Positions 16,725 through 27,472 of a DNA stretch of 45,003 nt are shown piece by piece. The stretch comes from an uncultured Oscillibacter sp. Lineage in GTDB: Bacteria > Bacillota > Clostridia > Oscillospirales > Oscillospiraceae. The notes under the pieces were generated by a model that ran no database searches, had not been told where the DNA came from, and saw nothing but the letters and a program-made list of their open reading frames with translations. Within the stretch, counting starts at the first letter, position 1; each line of letters opens with the position of its first letter. A program made the translations under genes and the position numbers. Location: NCBI GenBank assembly GCA_900770295.1, contig CAAGJQ010000037.1, positions 1 to 45,003 of the forward strand. The letters are read 5' to 3'.

Positions 16725-17852
16725 TTATTTAGACCCGCAGCGCTCTGCGAAAGTCTCAATGAGTACCTGAGCCAGCTCGCCGGACTTGTAGAAGTCCTCC
16801 AGAATGAGCTGCTCGTTTTTGGTGTGGTTCTTGGTATAACCGGTGGCCACACCGATGGTGGTCATGCCCTGGGCATTGAAGATGTTGGCGTCCATACCGC
16901 CGCCGCCGGCTTCAAAGCTGCTGGTCAGACCCACCTTGTCACAGGCGGCCTTGGCGATCACCACGACCTCGTCGCTCTCGGGGATCTGGAACGGCAGGAA
17001 GGCCTGGTTCATGATGAGCTTCAGGCCGGCGCCCTTCGCCCCCGCCACCTGCCGGCAGTGGTTCTCAAAGTAGGACACATAGTCCTCCAGCTTCTGCGCG
17101 TCCCGGCTGCGGGCCTCGCCGCTGAAGGAGGCGAAATCGCACACCACATTGGGGACATGGGTGCCGGTAGAGAGGATGGGGAAGTTGGAAGTGGTCACCT
17201 CGTCCAGACGGCCCTGCCGCAGGGTGGAGAGCATGTCGCACATGATCTTGGCGGCATCGATGCCCTTTTCCGGCTCGTTGCCGGCGTGAGCGGCAAGACC
17301 CGTGATCTCCGCGCCCAGCTGATAGCGGCCCGGGGCGGCGGTGACGAAACGGCCCACCCGGCCGGGGGAATCGAAGATGTAGCCCATGCGGGACTTGAAA
17401 ATGGAGATGTCCGTGGCCTTGGCACCGAACAGGCCGGCCTCCTCACCAACGGTAAAATACACCTCCAGACGGGGCAGCGGCCGGCCGGACGCCAGAACAC
17501 GGCGCAGGCCGTCGAGGATGGCGCAGACGCCGGAGATATCGTCCGCGGCGAGAATGGTGGTGCCGTCAGAATACAGGACGCCGTCCTTTTCCACGGGCTT
17601 GATGCCCAGGCCGTTGGGAACACGGTCCATGTGGGAGCAGAGGAGCAGAGAGCCGTCCAGCTGGCCCTCCAGAACGCCCAGCACGTTGCCGCACTCGCCG
17701 CCGAAGGTGTTACCGGCGTTGTCGGTGGTGACGGTAAAGCCCAGGGCCTTCAGCTTGGCGGTCAGAAGTCCGGCAATGGCGCTCTCCTTGCCGGAGGCGG
17801 AATCGGTGGTCAGCAGCTCCACCAGCTCCGCGTACATGGTTTCGTTTTTCAT
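16725..17852 (-). CDS. PepT-like M20-family metallopeptidase
   Basis: The 375-residue protein has the two-zinc site of clan MH enzymes: LLLCSHMDRV (His and Asp), AADDISGVCAI (bridging Asp), TVGEEAGLFG (catalytic Glu pair) and a C-terminal HTKNEQL (last His). The dimerisation domain lies between. It matches the tripeptidase-T-like group and should cleave small peptides or amides in the cytoplasm. I chose the ATG at 17852, with AGGAGG upstream, over an upstream start at 17891. It is the first gene of the group divergent from the regulator at 18004. Confidence 0.9.
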   Translation of the reverse strand: MKNETMYAELVELLTTDSASGKESAIAGLLTAKLKALGFTVTTDNAGNTFGGECGNVLGVLEGQLDGSLLLCSHMDRVPNGLGIKPVEKDGVLYSDGTTILAADDISGVCAILDGLRRVLASGRPLPRLEVYFTVGEEAGLFGAKATDISIFKSRMGYIFDSPGRVGRFVTAAPGRYQLGAEITGLAAHAGNEPEKGIDAAKIMCDMLSTLRQGRLDEVTTSNFPILSTGTHVPNVVCDFASFSGEARSRDAQKLEDYVSYFENHCRQVAGAKGAGLKLIMNQAFLPFQIPESDEVVVIAKAACDKVGLTSSFEAGGGGMDANIFNAQGMTTIGVATGYTKNHTKNEQLILEDFYKSGELAQVLIETFAERCGSK

Positions 17853-17891
17853 AAATGCGCCTCCTGCGGATTGTGGTTTTATGAAAGACAA

Positions 17892-17981
17892 ATGTCCTTC
17901 ATGACTTTATCAAAGTACCACTTGAAAGATGTCTTTAATAGGAGTAAAATAATGTCTAAAATGAAAAAATACGTCTTTAAT
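17892..17981. promoter_or_regulatory. Four direct repeats of ATGTCTTTAAT in the divergent promoter region
   Basis: Copies read ATGTCCTTCAT (17892), ATGTCTTTAAT (17929), ATGTCTAAAAT (17952) and ACGTCTTTAAT (17971). The 150-bp gap separates the PepT-like gene from the GGDEF-like regulator. They are candidate operators for that regulator; binding is inferred. Confidence 0.5.
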
Positions 17982-18003
17982 TGCGGAAAGGAGAAGAAAA
18001 CGG

Positions 18004-19317
18004 GTGAAAATTGGTGTAATTGGTCCGGAGATTACGTTAAAAGTTATCAAAAAAGTGGCGGAAAGAGATATTTCGGATGTGCAGGTTGCCTACTGCTATA
18101 CGGAATTTTACGAGGAGTCCGGGGCGATCGCGGAAAAATTGCAGAGGCAGCAGGACATGGACGCCATTTTGTTTTCCGGCCCTACCAACTACGCCTATGC
18201 CATGCGACGGGTAAAGCCGACGATTCCCTGGGGGTATTTGCCCCACAGCCGCACGGCGGCCCTCCAGGCGTTTCTGGAGGCCATGGCGGTCTATGGCAGC
18301 GATCTGCGGGCCATCAGCGTGGACCGCTATGACCCGGAGCTTCTGCGGGAGGCACTGGAGGCCGCCGGCATCAAGGGGACGAAATTCTATCGGGCGCCTT
18401 ACAGTCCGGAGGAGCCGGGCTTTGAGAAAAAGCTTCAGGATTTCCACCGGGACTGCTATCAGCGGGGCCTGGTCTCCGCCTGCTTCACCAGCATGGAGCA
18501 CATCCGGGACCCGCTGCTGGCGGAGGGCATCCCCTGTATCCGCACCTATCCGGCGGAGGAGATCATCCGCGAGCAGATCTATCATCTGCAGGTCCAGGAC
18601 TTCGCCGCCCGGGAAAACCAGGGCAAGCTGGCCATGATCGGCATTCACTTCGACTATGTTTTCGACGACGAGCGGGACCTGCTCATCCGGGAATGGGAGA
18701 AGATGCAGTATCAAAATGAGTTTAAGGAGAAAGTCTATTCCGTGGCCCAGCGGATGGAGGCCGCGGTGTTCGGCGACGGCGTGGATCATTTCTTCATCGC
18801 CACTACCCGCAGTATGCTGATGAATGTGTTTCTCAAAACCGGCGAGCACTGGAACCTGATGCAGTTCGGACAGCGGGGCCCGGCCTATAAGGTCTGGGTG
18901 GGCATGGGCGTGGGCGATACCATGCTGGAGGCCAAATCCCGGTCCGCGATGGCGCTGAACCACGCTATCGCGGACCGGTCCGGCAGCTCCTATCTGGTGG
19001 AGGATGAGAACCGAATCAGCGCCTCCATCGGCTTTGACGACGGAGAGGACCACAGCTTTGCCTACTTTGCCCGGCGCATTGGCGCCAGCCCGGCGACACT
19101 GGAGCGGCTCCAGCGGATTTTGAAGCAGGACGGAGACACCATGACCTCCGAGGAGCTGGCCGCGCGCCTGGGGATCACCACCCGCAGCGCAAACCGGATC
19201 ATCGTGCAGCTGGAGGAGTCGGGCTGCATCACCACGGTTGGCAAACGCTCCGCCGGCAAGGGCCGTCCCGCCCGGGTCATCAAGATCACCCTGCCGGAGA
19301 GCCTGAGCAGCGAGTGA
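18004..19317 (+). CDS. Three-part transcriptional regulator: binding-protein-like N-domain, cyclase/GGDEF-like middle, winged helix at the C-terminus
   Basis: The 437-residue protein starts at a GTG at 18004 with AAGGAG upstream. Residues 1-200 look like an effector domain (MKIGVIGP, then MDAILFSGPTNYAYA at 52-66). Residues 205-330 resemble a GGDEF/nucleotide-cyclase-like fold (FKEKVYSVAQRMEAA at 240-254, then VGMGVGDTMLEAKSRSAMAL at 299-318) but without a GGDEF catalytic loop. Residues about 360-430 are a winged helix (MTSEELAARLGITTRSANRI, then GCI and a basic wing KRSAGKGRPAR). It has no membrane segment. Divergent placement suggests that it controls the peptidase-transporter-transferase genes. 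I do not recognise a named family. Confidence 0.75.
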   Translation: MKIGVIGPEITLKVIKKVAERDISDVQVAYCYTEFYEESGAIAEKLQRQQDMDAILFSGPTNYAYAMRRVKPTIPWGYLPHSRTAALQAFLEAMAVYGSDLRAISVDRYDPELLREALEAAGIKGTKFYRAPYSPEEPGFEKKLQDFHRDCYQRGLVSACFTSMEHIRDPLLAEGIPCIRTYPAEEIIREQIYHLQVQDFAARENQGKLAMIGIHFDYVFDDERDLLIREWEKMQYQNEFKEKVYSVAQRMEAAVFGDGVDHFFIATTRSMLMNVFLKTGEHWNLMQFGQRGPAYKVWVGMGVGDTMLEAKSRSAMALNHAIADRSGSSYLVEDENRISASIGFDDGEDHSFAYFARRIGASPATLERLQRILKQDGDTMTSEELAARLGITTRSANRIIVQLEESGCITTVGKRSAGKGRPARVIKITLPESLSSE

Positions 19318-19378
19318 GGGGCTCCCTTCCCCGCCGCTTTGGCTGCCGGAGACACCCGCCGGGAATAAACGGAGGCAT

Positions 19379-19419
19379 AAAAAGGACCGCCCACGGCCCT
19401 TATGGGTCGTGGGCGGACT
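19379..19419. terminator. Strong terminator between the regulator and the methionine operon
   Basis: A long GC-rich stem (GGACCGCCCACGGCCC with its near complement, loop TTAT) is followed on the minus strand by TTTTTATG, ending the metF-side operon. The convergent regulator gene also ends about 60 bp away. Confidence 0.8.
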
Positions 19420-19434
19420 TCTCTTTAGCCGGTT

Positions 19435-21198
19435 TTATCGAATTTCTCCCAGAATGCGGATCATCAGAGCTACCCTCTTGAAGGGGGTCATCAGATAGAC
19501 GCCGTCGCTGTAAGGCGCGGTCTGCCGGGCGATCTCTGCGGAGATGGTGACGGCCAGGTCCTCGGCCTCCTCCCGCTCCTTCCCCTCGTACAGGGCGATG
19601 ATCTCGTCGCACACCCGCATACCGGCGATCTCGTTGTTAAGGAAGCAGGCGTTCCGATGGCTGACCACCGGGTAGATGCCGGCCAGGATCTTACCGTGGA
19701 GGGTCTCCCGGGCCAGCTTCAGGTTGTCCAGCGCCTCCCGGGAGAGCACCGGCTGGGTCAGAAAGCCGGAGATGCCATTGGCCTCCTTCTCCTGGGCCAT
19801 CTTCAGCTGCATGGCAAAGTTTTTGGCGTTCAGGTTCAGGGCACCGTAGGTCCGGAAGGGCGTGGACAGGGTGTGCTCGTTCAGACCGGCCACATAGCGG
19901 GCCAGCTTCCGGGAGTTGAAGTTGAACACGGTCTTGACCTCGTCCCGGTCCTCCGTGGGGATGGGGTCGCCGGTGACCAGCAGCACGTTGTGGACGCCCT
20001 CGATCGAGAGCCCCAGCAGCAGCGCCTTGGTGGCGTTCAGGTTCCGGTCCCGGCAGGTCATGTGGGGCAGGGGCTCCACGCCCAGCTCCCGGCGTATTTT
20101 GCAGGCCAGCAGGCTGCTGTCCGCCCGGGGACGGCCGATGGGACAGTCGGCGATGGTCACCGCGTCGGCGCCCGCGTCCCGGAGCTGCCGGACGCCCTCC
20201 AGGAAGAAGTCCACATTGTCGTCCACCGGCGGGTCCAGCTCCACGGCGATGACCCGCCGTCCGGCCTCCAGCTTGTCCCACAGGGTGTTGCTGCTGGGCG
20301 CGGCGCTGTGGGAAGCGGCGGCTTTGGGCTGGACGGGCACAGGCTCCGGCAGGGGGTTTGAAAGCATGTCGGCCACCTTGGCGATGTGGTCCGGCGTGGT
20401 GCCGCAGCAGCCGCCCACGATAGCGGCGCCCGCCCGGACGATCTGGGCCATCTGCATGGCGAAGTAGGCGGGCTGTCCCTGGTAGACCACCCGGCGGCCC
20501 AGAACGGTGGGATAGCCGGCGTTGGGCATGACGGACAGAGGCTTTCCATTCAGATCCAGGTCCCGGATGCACTCCAGCAGGTGCCGGGGGCCGGACATGC
20601 AGTTGAAGCCCACCGCGTCCACCTCCGGCAGCGCGGCGGCGCGCTGGATCAGCTCCCGGCCCCGCAGGCCGTCCCGGGTGACGCCGTCAAAGCCCACGGC
20701 GAAGGAGACGATGAGAAAGGCCTCCGGACAGCGGGACTTTAAGTAGCGGGCAAACTCCGGAATGCCCTCGTCAGTGGGAAGGGTCTCCGCCAGGAAGCAG
20801 GTCAGCCCCTGGGCCAGGAAGAGGTCCGCCTGGCGGCGGTAAGTATCGGCGGGGGTCAGGGACTTTCCGCTGGGGGCGGGGCCCAGGTCCGCGAATACAC
20901 AGGCGCCATAGGGGGCGGCGGCCTCCAGCGCCAGACGGCAGGCGGCCTCCGTCAGCTGCCTGGACAGGTCCTCCTCCCCGCCGGCCAAATGGGCGCCCAC
21001 GGCGAAGGTGTTGGTCTTGATGGCCCGGCAGCCCGCCTTCAGATAGGCCTGGTGGATGGCCGTGATCTCCTGGGGATGGGAGAGGCTGGCCAGCTCGCAG
21101 GGAGCTTCCGCCCGGCCGGGGAGGGATGCGTAATAGGTGCCCATGGCGCCGTCAAACAGCAGCGGCGTTCCCTTGGACAGTTCTGTTCTGATATCCAT
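19435..21198 (-). CDS. Bifunctional homocysteine S-methyltransferase / methylenetetrahydrofolate reductase
   Basis: The 587-residue fusion has an N-terminal homocysteine methyltransferase domain (residues 1 to about 285) with zinc-binding Cys in VGFNCMSGP and GGCCGTTPDHI, and a C-terminal MetF domain (about 300-587) beginning VIAVELDPPVDDNVDFFLEG. It matches the YitJ-type proteins of Firmicutes. The reductase makes 5-methyl-THF and the other half transfers a methyl group to homocysteine. It starts two bases after the metH stop codon, so the two genes are co-transcribed, placing folate reduction beside the enzyme that uses its product. Confidence 0.93.
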   Translation of the reverse strand: MDIRTELSKGTPLLFDGAMGTYYASLPGRAEAPCELASLSHPQEITAIHQAYLKAGCRAIKTNTFAVGAHLAGGEEDLSRQLTEAACRLALEAAAPYGACVFADLGPAPSGKSLTPADTYRRQADLFLAQGLTCFLAETLPTDEGIPEFARYLKSRCPEAFLIVSFAVGFDGVTRDGLRGRELIQRAAALPEVDAVGFNCMSGPRHLLECIRDLDLNGKPLSVMPNAGYPTVLGRRVVYQGQPAYFAMQMAQIVRAGAAIVGGCCGTTPDHIAKVADMLSNPLPEPVPVQPKAAASHSAAPSSNTLWDKLEAGRRVIAVELDPPVDDNVDFFLEGVRQLRDAGADAVTIADCPIGRPRADSSLLACKIRRELGVEPLPHMTCRDRNLNATKALLLGLSIEGVHNVLLVTGDPIPTEDRDEVKTVFNFNSRKLARYVAGLNEHTLSTPFRTYGALNLNAKNFAMQLKMAQEKEANGISGFLTQPVLSREALDNLKLARETLHGKILAGIYPVVSHRNACFLNNEIAGMRVCDEIIALYEGKEREEAEDLAVTISAEIARQTAPYSDGVYLMTPFKRVALMIRILGEIR

Positions 21199-21200
21199 GA

Positions 21201-23561
21201 TTATCCGAAAACCTTTCTTGCGATCTCCACAGACTGGCGGGCGTCCTTGGCGTAGTAGTCCGCTCCCATCTGCCGGGCGTATTCCGGCGTCACCACCGCG
21301 CCGCCCACAAAGGTAACGGGCGGCTCCGGCAGGGTCCGCAGAAGCTGAATGGTCTCCTCCATGGCCGGGAGGGTGGTGGTCATCAGGGCGGACAGGCCCA
21401 CCAGGCGGATATCCTGCTCCTGCACGGTTTTTAAAATTGTCTCCGGCGGCACGTCCCGGCCCAGGTCCAGGACCTCGTAGCCGTAGTTCTCCAGCACGGT
21501 TTTGACGATGTTCTTACCGATGTCGTGGATGTCGCCCTTCACGGTGGCGACGACCAGCCGGCCCTTTTTCACCGGCGCGCCGCCCTTCCGGGCGATGGAG
21601 GCCCGGATGACCTCAAAGACGGACTGGGCCGCCTGGGCGGCGCTGAGCAGCTGGGGCAGGAACACCTTTCCCTGCTCATACCCCTCGCCCACTTTGTCCA
21701 GGGCGGGAATCAGGTGCCCCTCCACCAGGGAGAGCTCGTCCTCCGTTTCCAGGGCGGCCTTCGCCAGCTTCCCGGCGTCGGCCTTCAATCCACGGATGAT
21801 GGCGTCATCCAGAGTCAGACTGCCGGCGGCGGGAGCGGCCTGGACAGCGGCCGGCTCCCCGGTGAAGTGGGCCACATAGGCCCGGCATTCTTTGTCCTCG
21901 CCGGAGAGCACCCGGAAGGCTGCCACCGCGTCCAGCATCTCTTTCTGGTTGGGGTTGATGATGGGCAGAGTCAGTCCGGCGTACATGGCCTGGATCAGGA
22001 AATTCTGGGTGATGAGAGGCCGGTTGGGCAGGCCAAAGGAGATGTTGGAGACACCCAGCACCGTCCGGAGGCCCAGCTCCCGGTGGACGGTCTCCACGGC
22101 TTTCAGCGTCTCCACGGCCTGCTCCTGCTGGGCAGAGACCGTCAGCGTCAGGCAGTCGATCCACACGTCCTCCTTGGGGATGCCGTAGGACAGCGCGGCG
22201 TCCAGAATCCGCCGGGCGATGGCCACCCGGCCCTCCGCCGTCTGGGGAATGCCGTTCTTGTCCAGCGTTAGGCCCACCACGGAGGCGCCGTATTTTTTGA
22301 TGAGGGGCAGAATGCGGTCCAGGACCTCCGGCTCACCGTTGACGGAGTTCACCGCCGCCTTGCCGTTGCAGACCCGCAGGCCCGCCTCCAGAGCGTCCGG
22401 ATTGGAGGAGTCCAGCTGCAGAGGCAGGGAGATGGTGCTTTGCAGCTTCTTCACCACCCGGGGCAGCATCTCCACCTCATTGACGCCGGGGAAACCCACG
22501 TTGACATCCAGAATGTCCGCCCCCGCGTCCTCCTGCTGGACGCCTACGTCCAGAATGTAATCCAGATCGTTTTCCAGCAGCGCCTGTAGGAACCGTTTTT
22601 TGCCGGTGGGGTTGATGCGCTCGCCGATGATCCGCACGCCGTCCACCCGGCAGGGCGTCACAGGAGAACAGACGAAGCTGACGGCGTCGTAGGTCCGGGG
22701 AGCGGGCTTCTTCCCGTTCAGCGCCTGGGCCAGCCGGCGGATGTAGTCCGGCGAGGTGCCGCAGCAGCCGCCGAAGATGGTGACGCCGGCGTCGAGACAG
22801 GGCAGCAGCGCCTCCACAAAGGCCTCGGGCCCCATGTCGTAGTGTCCGTCCACCGGGTCGGGCAGGCCCGCGTTGGGCTTGGCCACCACCGGCAGGCGGG
22901 TGTTCCGGCACAGCTCCGCCAGCAGCGGCGCCAGCTTGTCGGGGCCAAGGGAGCAGTTCAGGCCGATGGCGTCGGCGCCCAGACCCTCCAGCGTCCGGGC
23001 CATGGAGGACACGGTGCAGCCGGTGAAGGTGCGGCCGGTCTCGTCAAAGGACATGGTGACGAGGACCGGCAGGTCCGTGTTCTCCTTGACGGCCAGCAGC
23101 GCCGCCTTGGCCTCGTATAGATCCGTCATGGTCTCGATGGCCACCAGATCGGCGCCGGCCTTTTCCCCGGCCACGGCCATCTCCCGGAACAGCTCGTAGG
23201 CCCGCTCAAAGGGCAGGCTGCCCATGGGCTCCAGCAGCTCGCCCAGGGGGCCCATGTCCAGAGCCACCCGGACGCCCAGCCCCGCCACCGCCTGTTTGGC
23301 GACCGAGATGGCGGCGGTGATGATCTCCTCCACGCTGTGGCCGGTGCGCCGGAGCTTCAGGCCGTTGGCGCCGAAGGTGTTGGCATAGACCACCTGGCTG
23401 CCCGCGGCCGCGTATTCCTGATAGACGGAGTCCAGCAGCTCCGGCTCCGTCAGGTTCAGCAGCTCCGGCTGGCCTCCCGGCGGCAGGCCCCGCTGCTGGA
23501 GCACGGTGCCCATGGCGCCGTCCAGGATCAGAATGTCGTTTTTCAAAAAATCAGAGTGCAC
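21201..23561 (-). CDS. metH: Cobalamin-dependent methionine synthase lacking the reactivation domain
   Basis: The product is 786 residues from a GTG at 23561, chosen for its GGGAGGG ribosome site and 11-bp overlap with the upstream gene. Domains in order: homocysteine-binding (LDGAMGTVLQQ, LNCSLGP, FGGCCGTSP), pterin-binding (IIGERINPTGKK, then DVNVGFPG), cobalamin cap, and the B12 domain with GDIHDIGKN (DxHxxG, axial His) near residue 665. It ends right after the B12 domain, so the AdoMet-dependent reactivation domain of E. coli MetH is absent; a separate protein encoded just upstream appears to supply it. Confidence 0.95.
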   Translation of the reverse strand: MHSDFLKNDILILDGAMGTVLQQRGLPPGGQPELLNLTEPELLDSVYQEYAAAGSQVVYANTFGANGLKLRRTGHSVEEIITAAISVAKQAVAGLGVRVALDMGPLGELLEPMGSLPFERAYELFREMAVAGEKAGADLVAIETMTDLYEAKAALLAVKENTDLPVLVTMSFDETGRTFTGCTVSSMARTLEGLGADAIGLNCSLGPDKLAPLLAELCRNTRLPVVAKPNAGLPDPVDGHYDMGPEAFVEALLPCLDAGVTIFGGCCGTSPDYIRRLAQALNGKKPAPRTYDAVSFVCSPVTPCRVDGVRIIGERINPTGKKRFLQALLENDLDYILDVGVQQEDAGADILDVNVGFPGVNEVEMLPRVVKKLQSTISLPLQLDSSNPDALEAGLRVCNGKAAVNSVNGEPEVLDRILPLIKKYGASVVGLTLDKNGIPQTAEGRVAIARRILDAALSYGIPKEDVWIDCLTLTVSAQQEQAVETLKAVETVHRELGLRTVLGVSNISFGLPNRPLITQNFLIQAMYAGLTLPIINPNQKEMLDAVAAFRVLSGEDKECRAYVAHFTGEPAAVQAAPAAGSLTLDDAIIRGLKADAGKLAKAALETEDELSLVEGHLIPALDKVGEGYEQGKVFLPQLLSAAQAAQSVFEVIRASIARKGGAPVKKGRLVVATVKGDIHDIGKNIVKTVLENYGYEVLDLGRDVPPETILKTVQEQDIRLVGLSALMTTTLPAMEETIQLLRTLPEPPVTFVGGAVVTPEYARQMGADYYAKDARQSVEIARKVFG

Positions 23562-24210
23562 AGGATTTCCCTCCCTTGCGAAGTGTGCAGGTCTCCCGCA
23601 TGGAGCAGTAGGCGCACCCACGGATGCGGGCCTGCTGGGGTCTGTCGGAAAGGCCGATGACGGCGGTGACGGATTTGCTGGGGTTCATGAGAAAGCTCTC
23701 CGTCACCCGGACGCCCACCCGGCGTCCGGCATCCAGCGCGGCGCAGATGGCGGGCTGGAGGGCCAGGGGCAGGTCGCCGTAGCCGGGGCTGAACCGGTCG
23801 GTCAGATACCGGCCCGGGAACCGGGCGGCAAGCTCCTCCCCGGCGGCGTCGCAGCCGCTCTCCACCCAGGCGCTGCCGCAGGCATCCAGCATGACCGCCC
23901 GGGCCATATTCCGGGCCTGCTCCGCCCGGAGCATGGTCTCAAACCCGGCGCCCAGGGTGCAGATCAGCAGAGCCGCCTGATCGCACTGGGCCAGCATCCG
24001 GGCGGCGGAGCGGCCGGTCAGCAGGATGTTGGCCTCCCGCAGCAGCACACCGTTTTCCTTGTGGTCTGCGGAAAACACCCGGTAGGAATACCGGGGACGG
24101 ACGGCGGCGGTGAGCTGGTTTGCGATCTGCTCCATGTCCTGCCGCAGCGCCTCCGGAGGAGCGTTTCCCACCCCCAGATAGCGCAGGGCCTCCGTAATAT
24201 CCAGTTCCAT
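23551..24210 (-). CDS. Stand-alone methionine synthase reactivation (Met_synt_B12-like) protein
   Basis: The 219-residue protein resembles the C-terminal activation domain of MetH: it has DRFSPGYGDLPLALQP near residues 136-151 (the RxSPGY-type AdoMet-binding motif) and SFLMNPSKSVTAVIG. It ends with a Cys cluster (CAYCSMRETCTLRKGGKSC). It should donate the methyl group used to reactivate oxidised cobalamin in the domainless MetH that follows with 11-bp overlap. The Cys tail is an addition to the E. coli-type domain and may bind a metal. Confidence 0.9.
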   Translation of the reverse strand: MELDITEALRYLGVGNAPPEALRQDMEQIANQLTAAVRPRYSYRVFSADHKENGVLLREANILLTGRSAARMLAQCDQAALLICTLGAGFETMLRAEQARNMARAVMLDACGSAWVESGCDAAGEELAARFPGRYLTDRFSPGYGDLPLALQPAICAALDAGRRVGVRVTESFLMNPSKSVTAVIGLSDRPQQARIRGCAYCSMRETCTLRKGGKSCAL

Positions 24211-24246
24211 AGGCGTCCCTCCCCGCGGCGGTATCAGAATATTCCT

Positions 24247-24275
24247 ATTATAATAGCAGACAAGTGGGAAATCAA
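24247..24275 (-). promoter_or_regulatory. Sigma-A promoter of the metH operon
   Basis: On the minus strand TTGATT (24270-24275) and TATAAT (24247-24252) are 17 bp apart, about 37 bp before the start at 24210. The remaining 5' leader is too short for a SAM or B12 riboswitch. The rest of the 317-bp gap to clpB holds only the clpB terminator and AT-rich sequence. Confidence 0.65.
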
Positions 24276-24465
24276 GAACGGAGAGATATCCCGCCGGATT
24301 TCTTTTCCAAAGAGAAAATACGGGGACAAGCCGTAAAAAATGTCAAAAACAATGTAGAATTTGTGAAAAACTCAGATATTTCGCGCCGCGCCGATATGGC
24401 GGGGAGCTCCGTCTCCGCATTTTCCGCTCAGACTTGATGCGGCGCTTCCGGAAAAAGATCGCGGA

Positions 24466-24500
24466 ACAAAAGCGGACAGCGCCGGCCGGCGCTGTCCGCT
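24466..24500 (-). terminator. clpB terminator
   Basis: A perfect 30-nt palindrome (AGCGGACAGCGCC, GGCC, then its complement) is followed on the minus strand by TTTGTT. Confidence 0.75.
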
Positions 24501-24527
24501 TTCGCTGAAAATGTGAAGTTTTGCGTA

Positions 24528-27119
<2,592 letters not shown>

Positions 27120-27247
27120 AGAATCTCCCCCGATTCAAAAGGCCGGCGCCGCGCACTGGCCGCCGGACCGAATACATACATCTCTGATGTGCCGCTCAAC
27201 CGGAGCGGACAGAGCGTTCCGTCTGCCCCGCTCCCAGGTTCGGCTTT

Positions 27248-27275
27248 ATTATAACCCTGATTTTAGCACTGTCAA
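27248..27275 (-). promoter_or_regulatory. Sigma-A promoter of clpB
   Basis: On the minus strand TTGACA (27270-27275) and TATAAT (27248-27253) are 16 bp apart. The CIRCE element covers the -35 box. Confidence 0.8.
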
Positions 27276-27289
27276 GGCGAGAGTGCTAA
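27263..27289. promoter_or_regulatory. CIRCE element (HrcA operator)
   Basis: TTAGCACTG, 9 bp, GAGTGCTAA matches the CIRCE consensus TTAGCACTC-N9-GAGTGCTAA with one mismatch in the left arm. HrcA binding here would block the clpB promoter until heat stress. Confidence 0.92.
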
Positions 27290-27413
27290 AATTCATAATA
27301 TCCATAAAATTTGTTCACAGATTCTTTTAAAATTAAAATTTAAGGCGAAAAAGAAGAAAAAGAAATGCGCGGACAGGAGAGTAAAACCGGAGGAAAACCC
27401 TCGGAAATGGCGC

Positions 27414-27447
27414 GAAAAAGCGGCGCCCCGTACAGGGACGCCGCTTC
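27414..27447 (-). terminator. Terminator after the BMP transporter operon
   Basis: A stem of AGCGGCG and CGCCGCT with an inner CCC/GGG helix is followed on the minus strand by TTTTT. The 353-bp gap between clpB and the BMP gene otherwise holds only the clpB promoter. Confidence 0.75.
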
Positions 27448-27472
27448 TTTCACGCGGGAAGAGGGGACGGGA

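Noticed and set aside
24211..24360. SAM or cobalamin riboswitch before the methionine operon
   Set aside because: The promoter leaves a leader of only about 30 nt and no S-box or B12-box landmarks are present.
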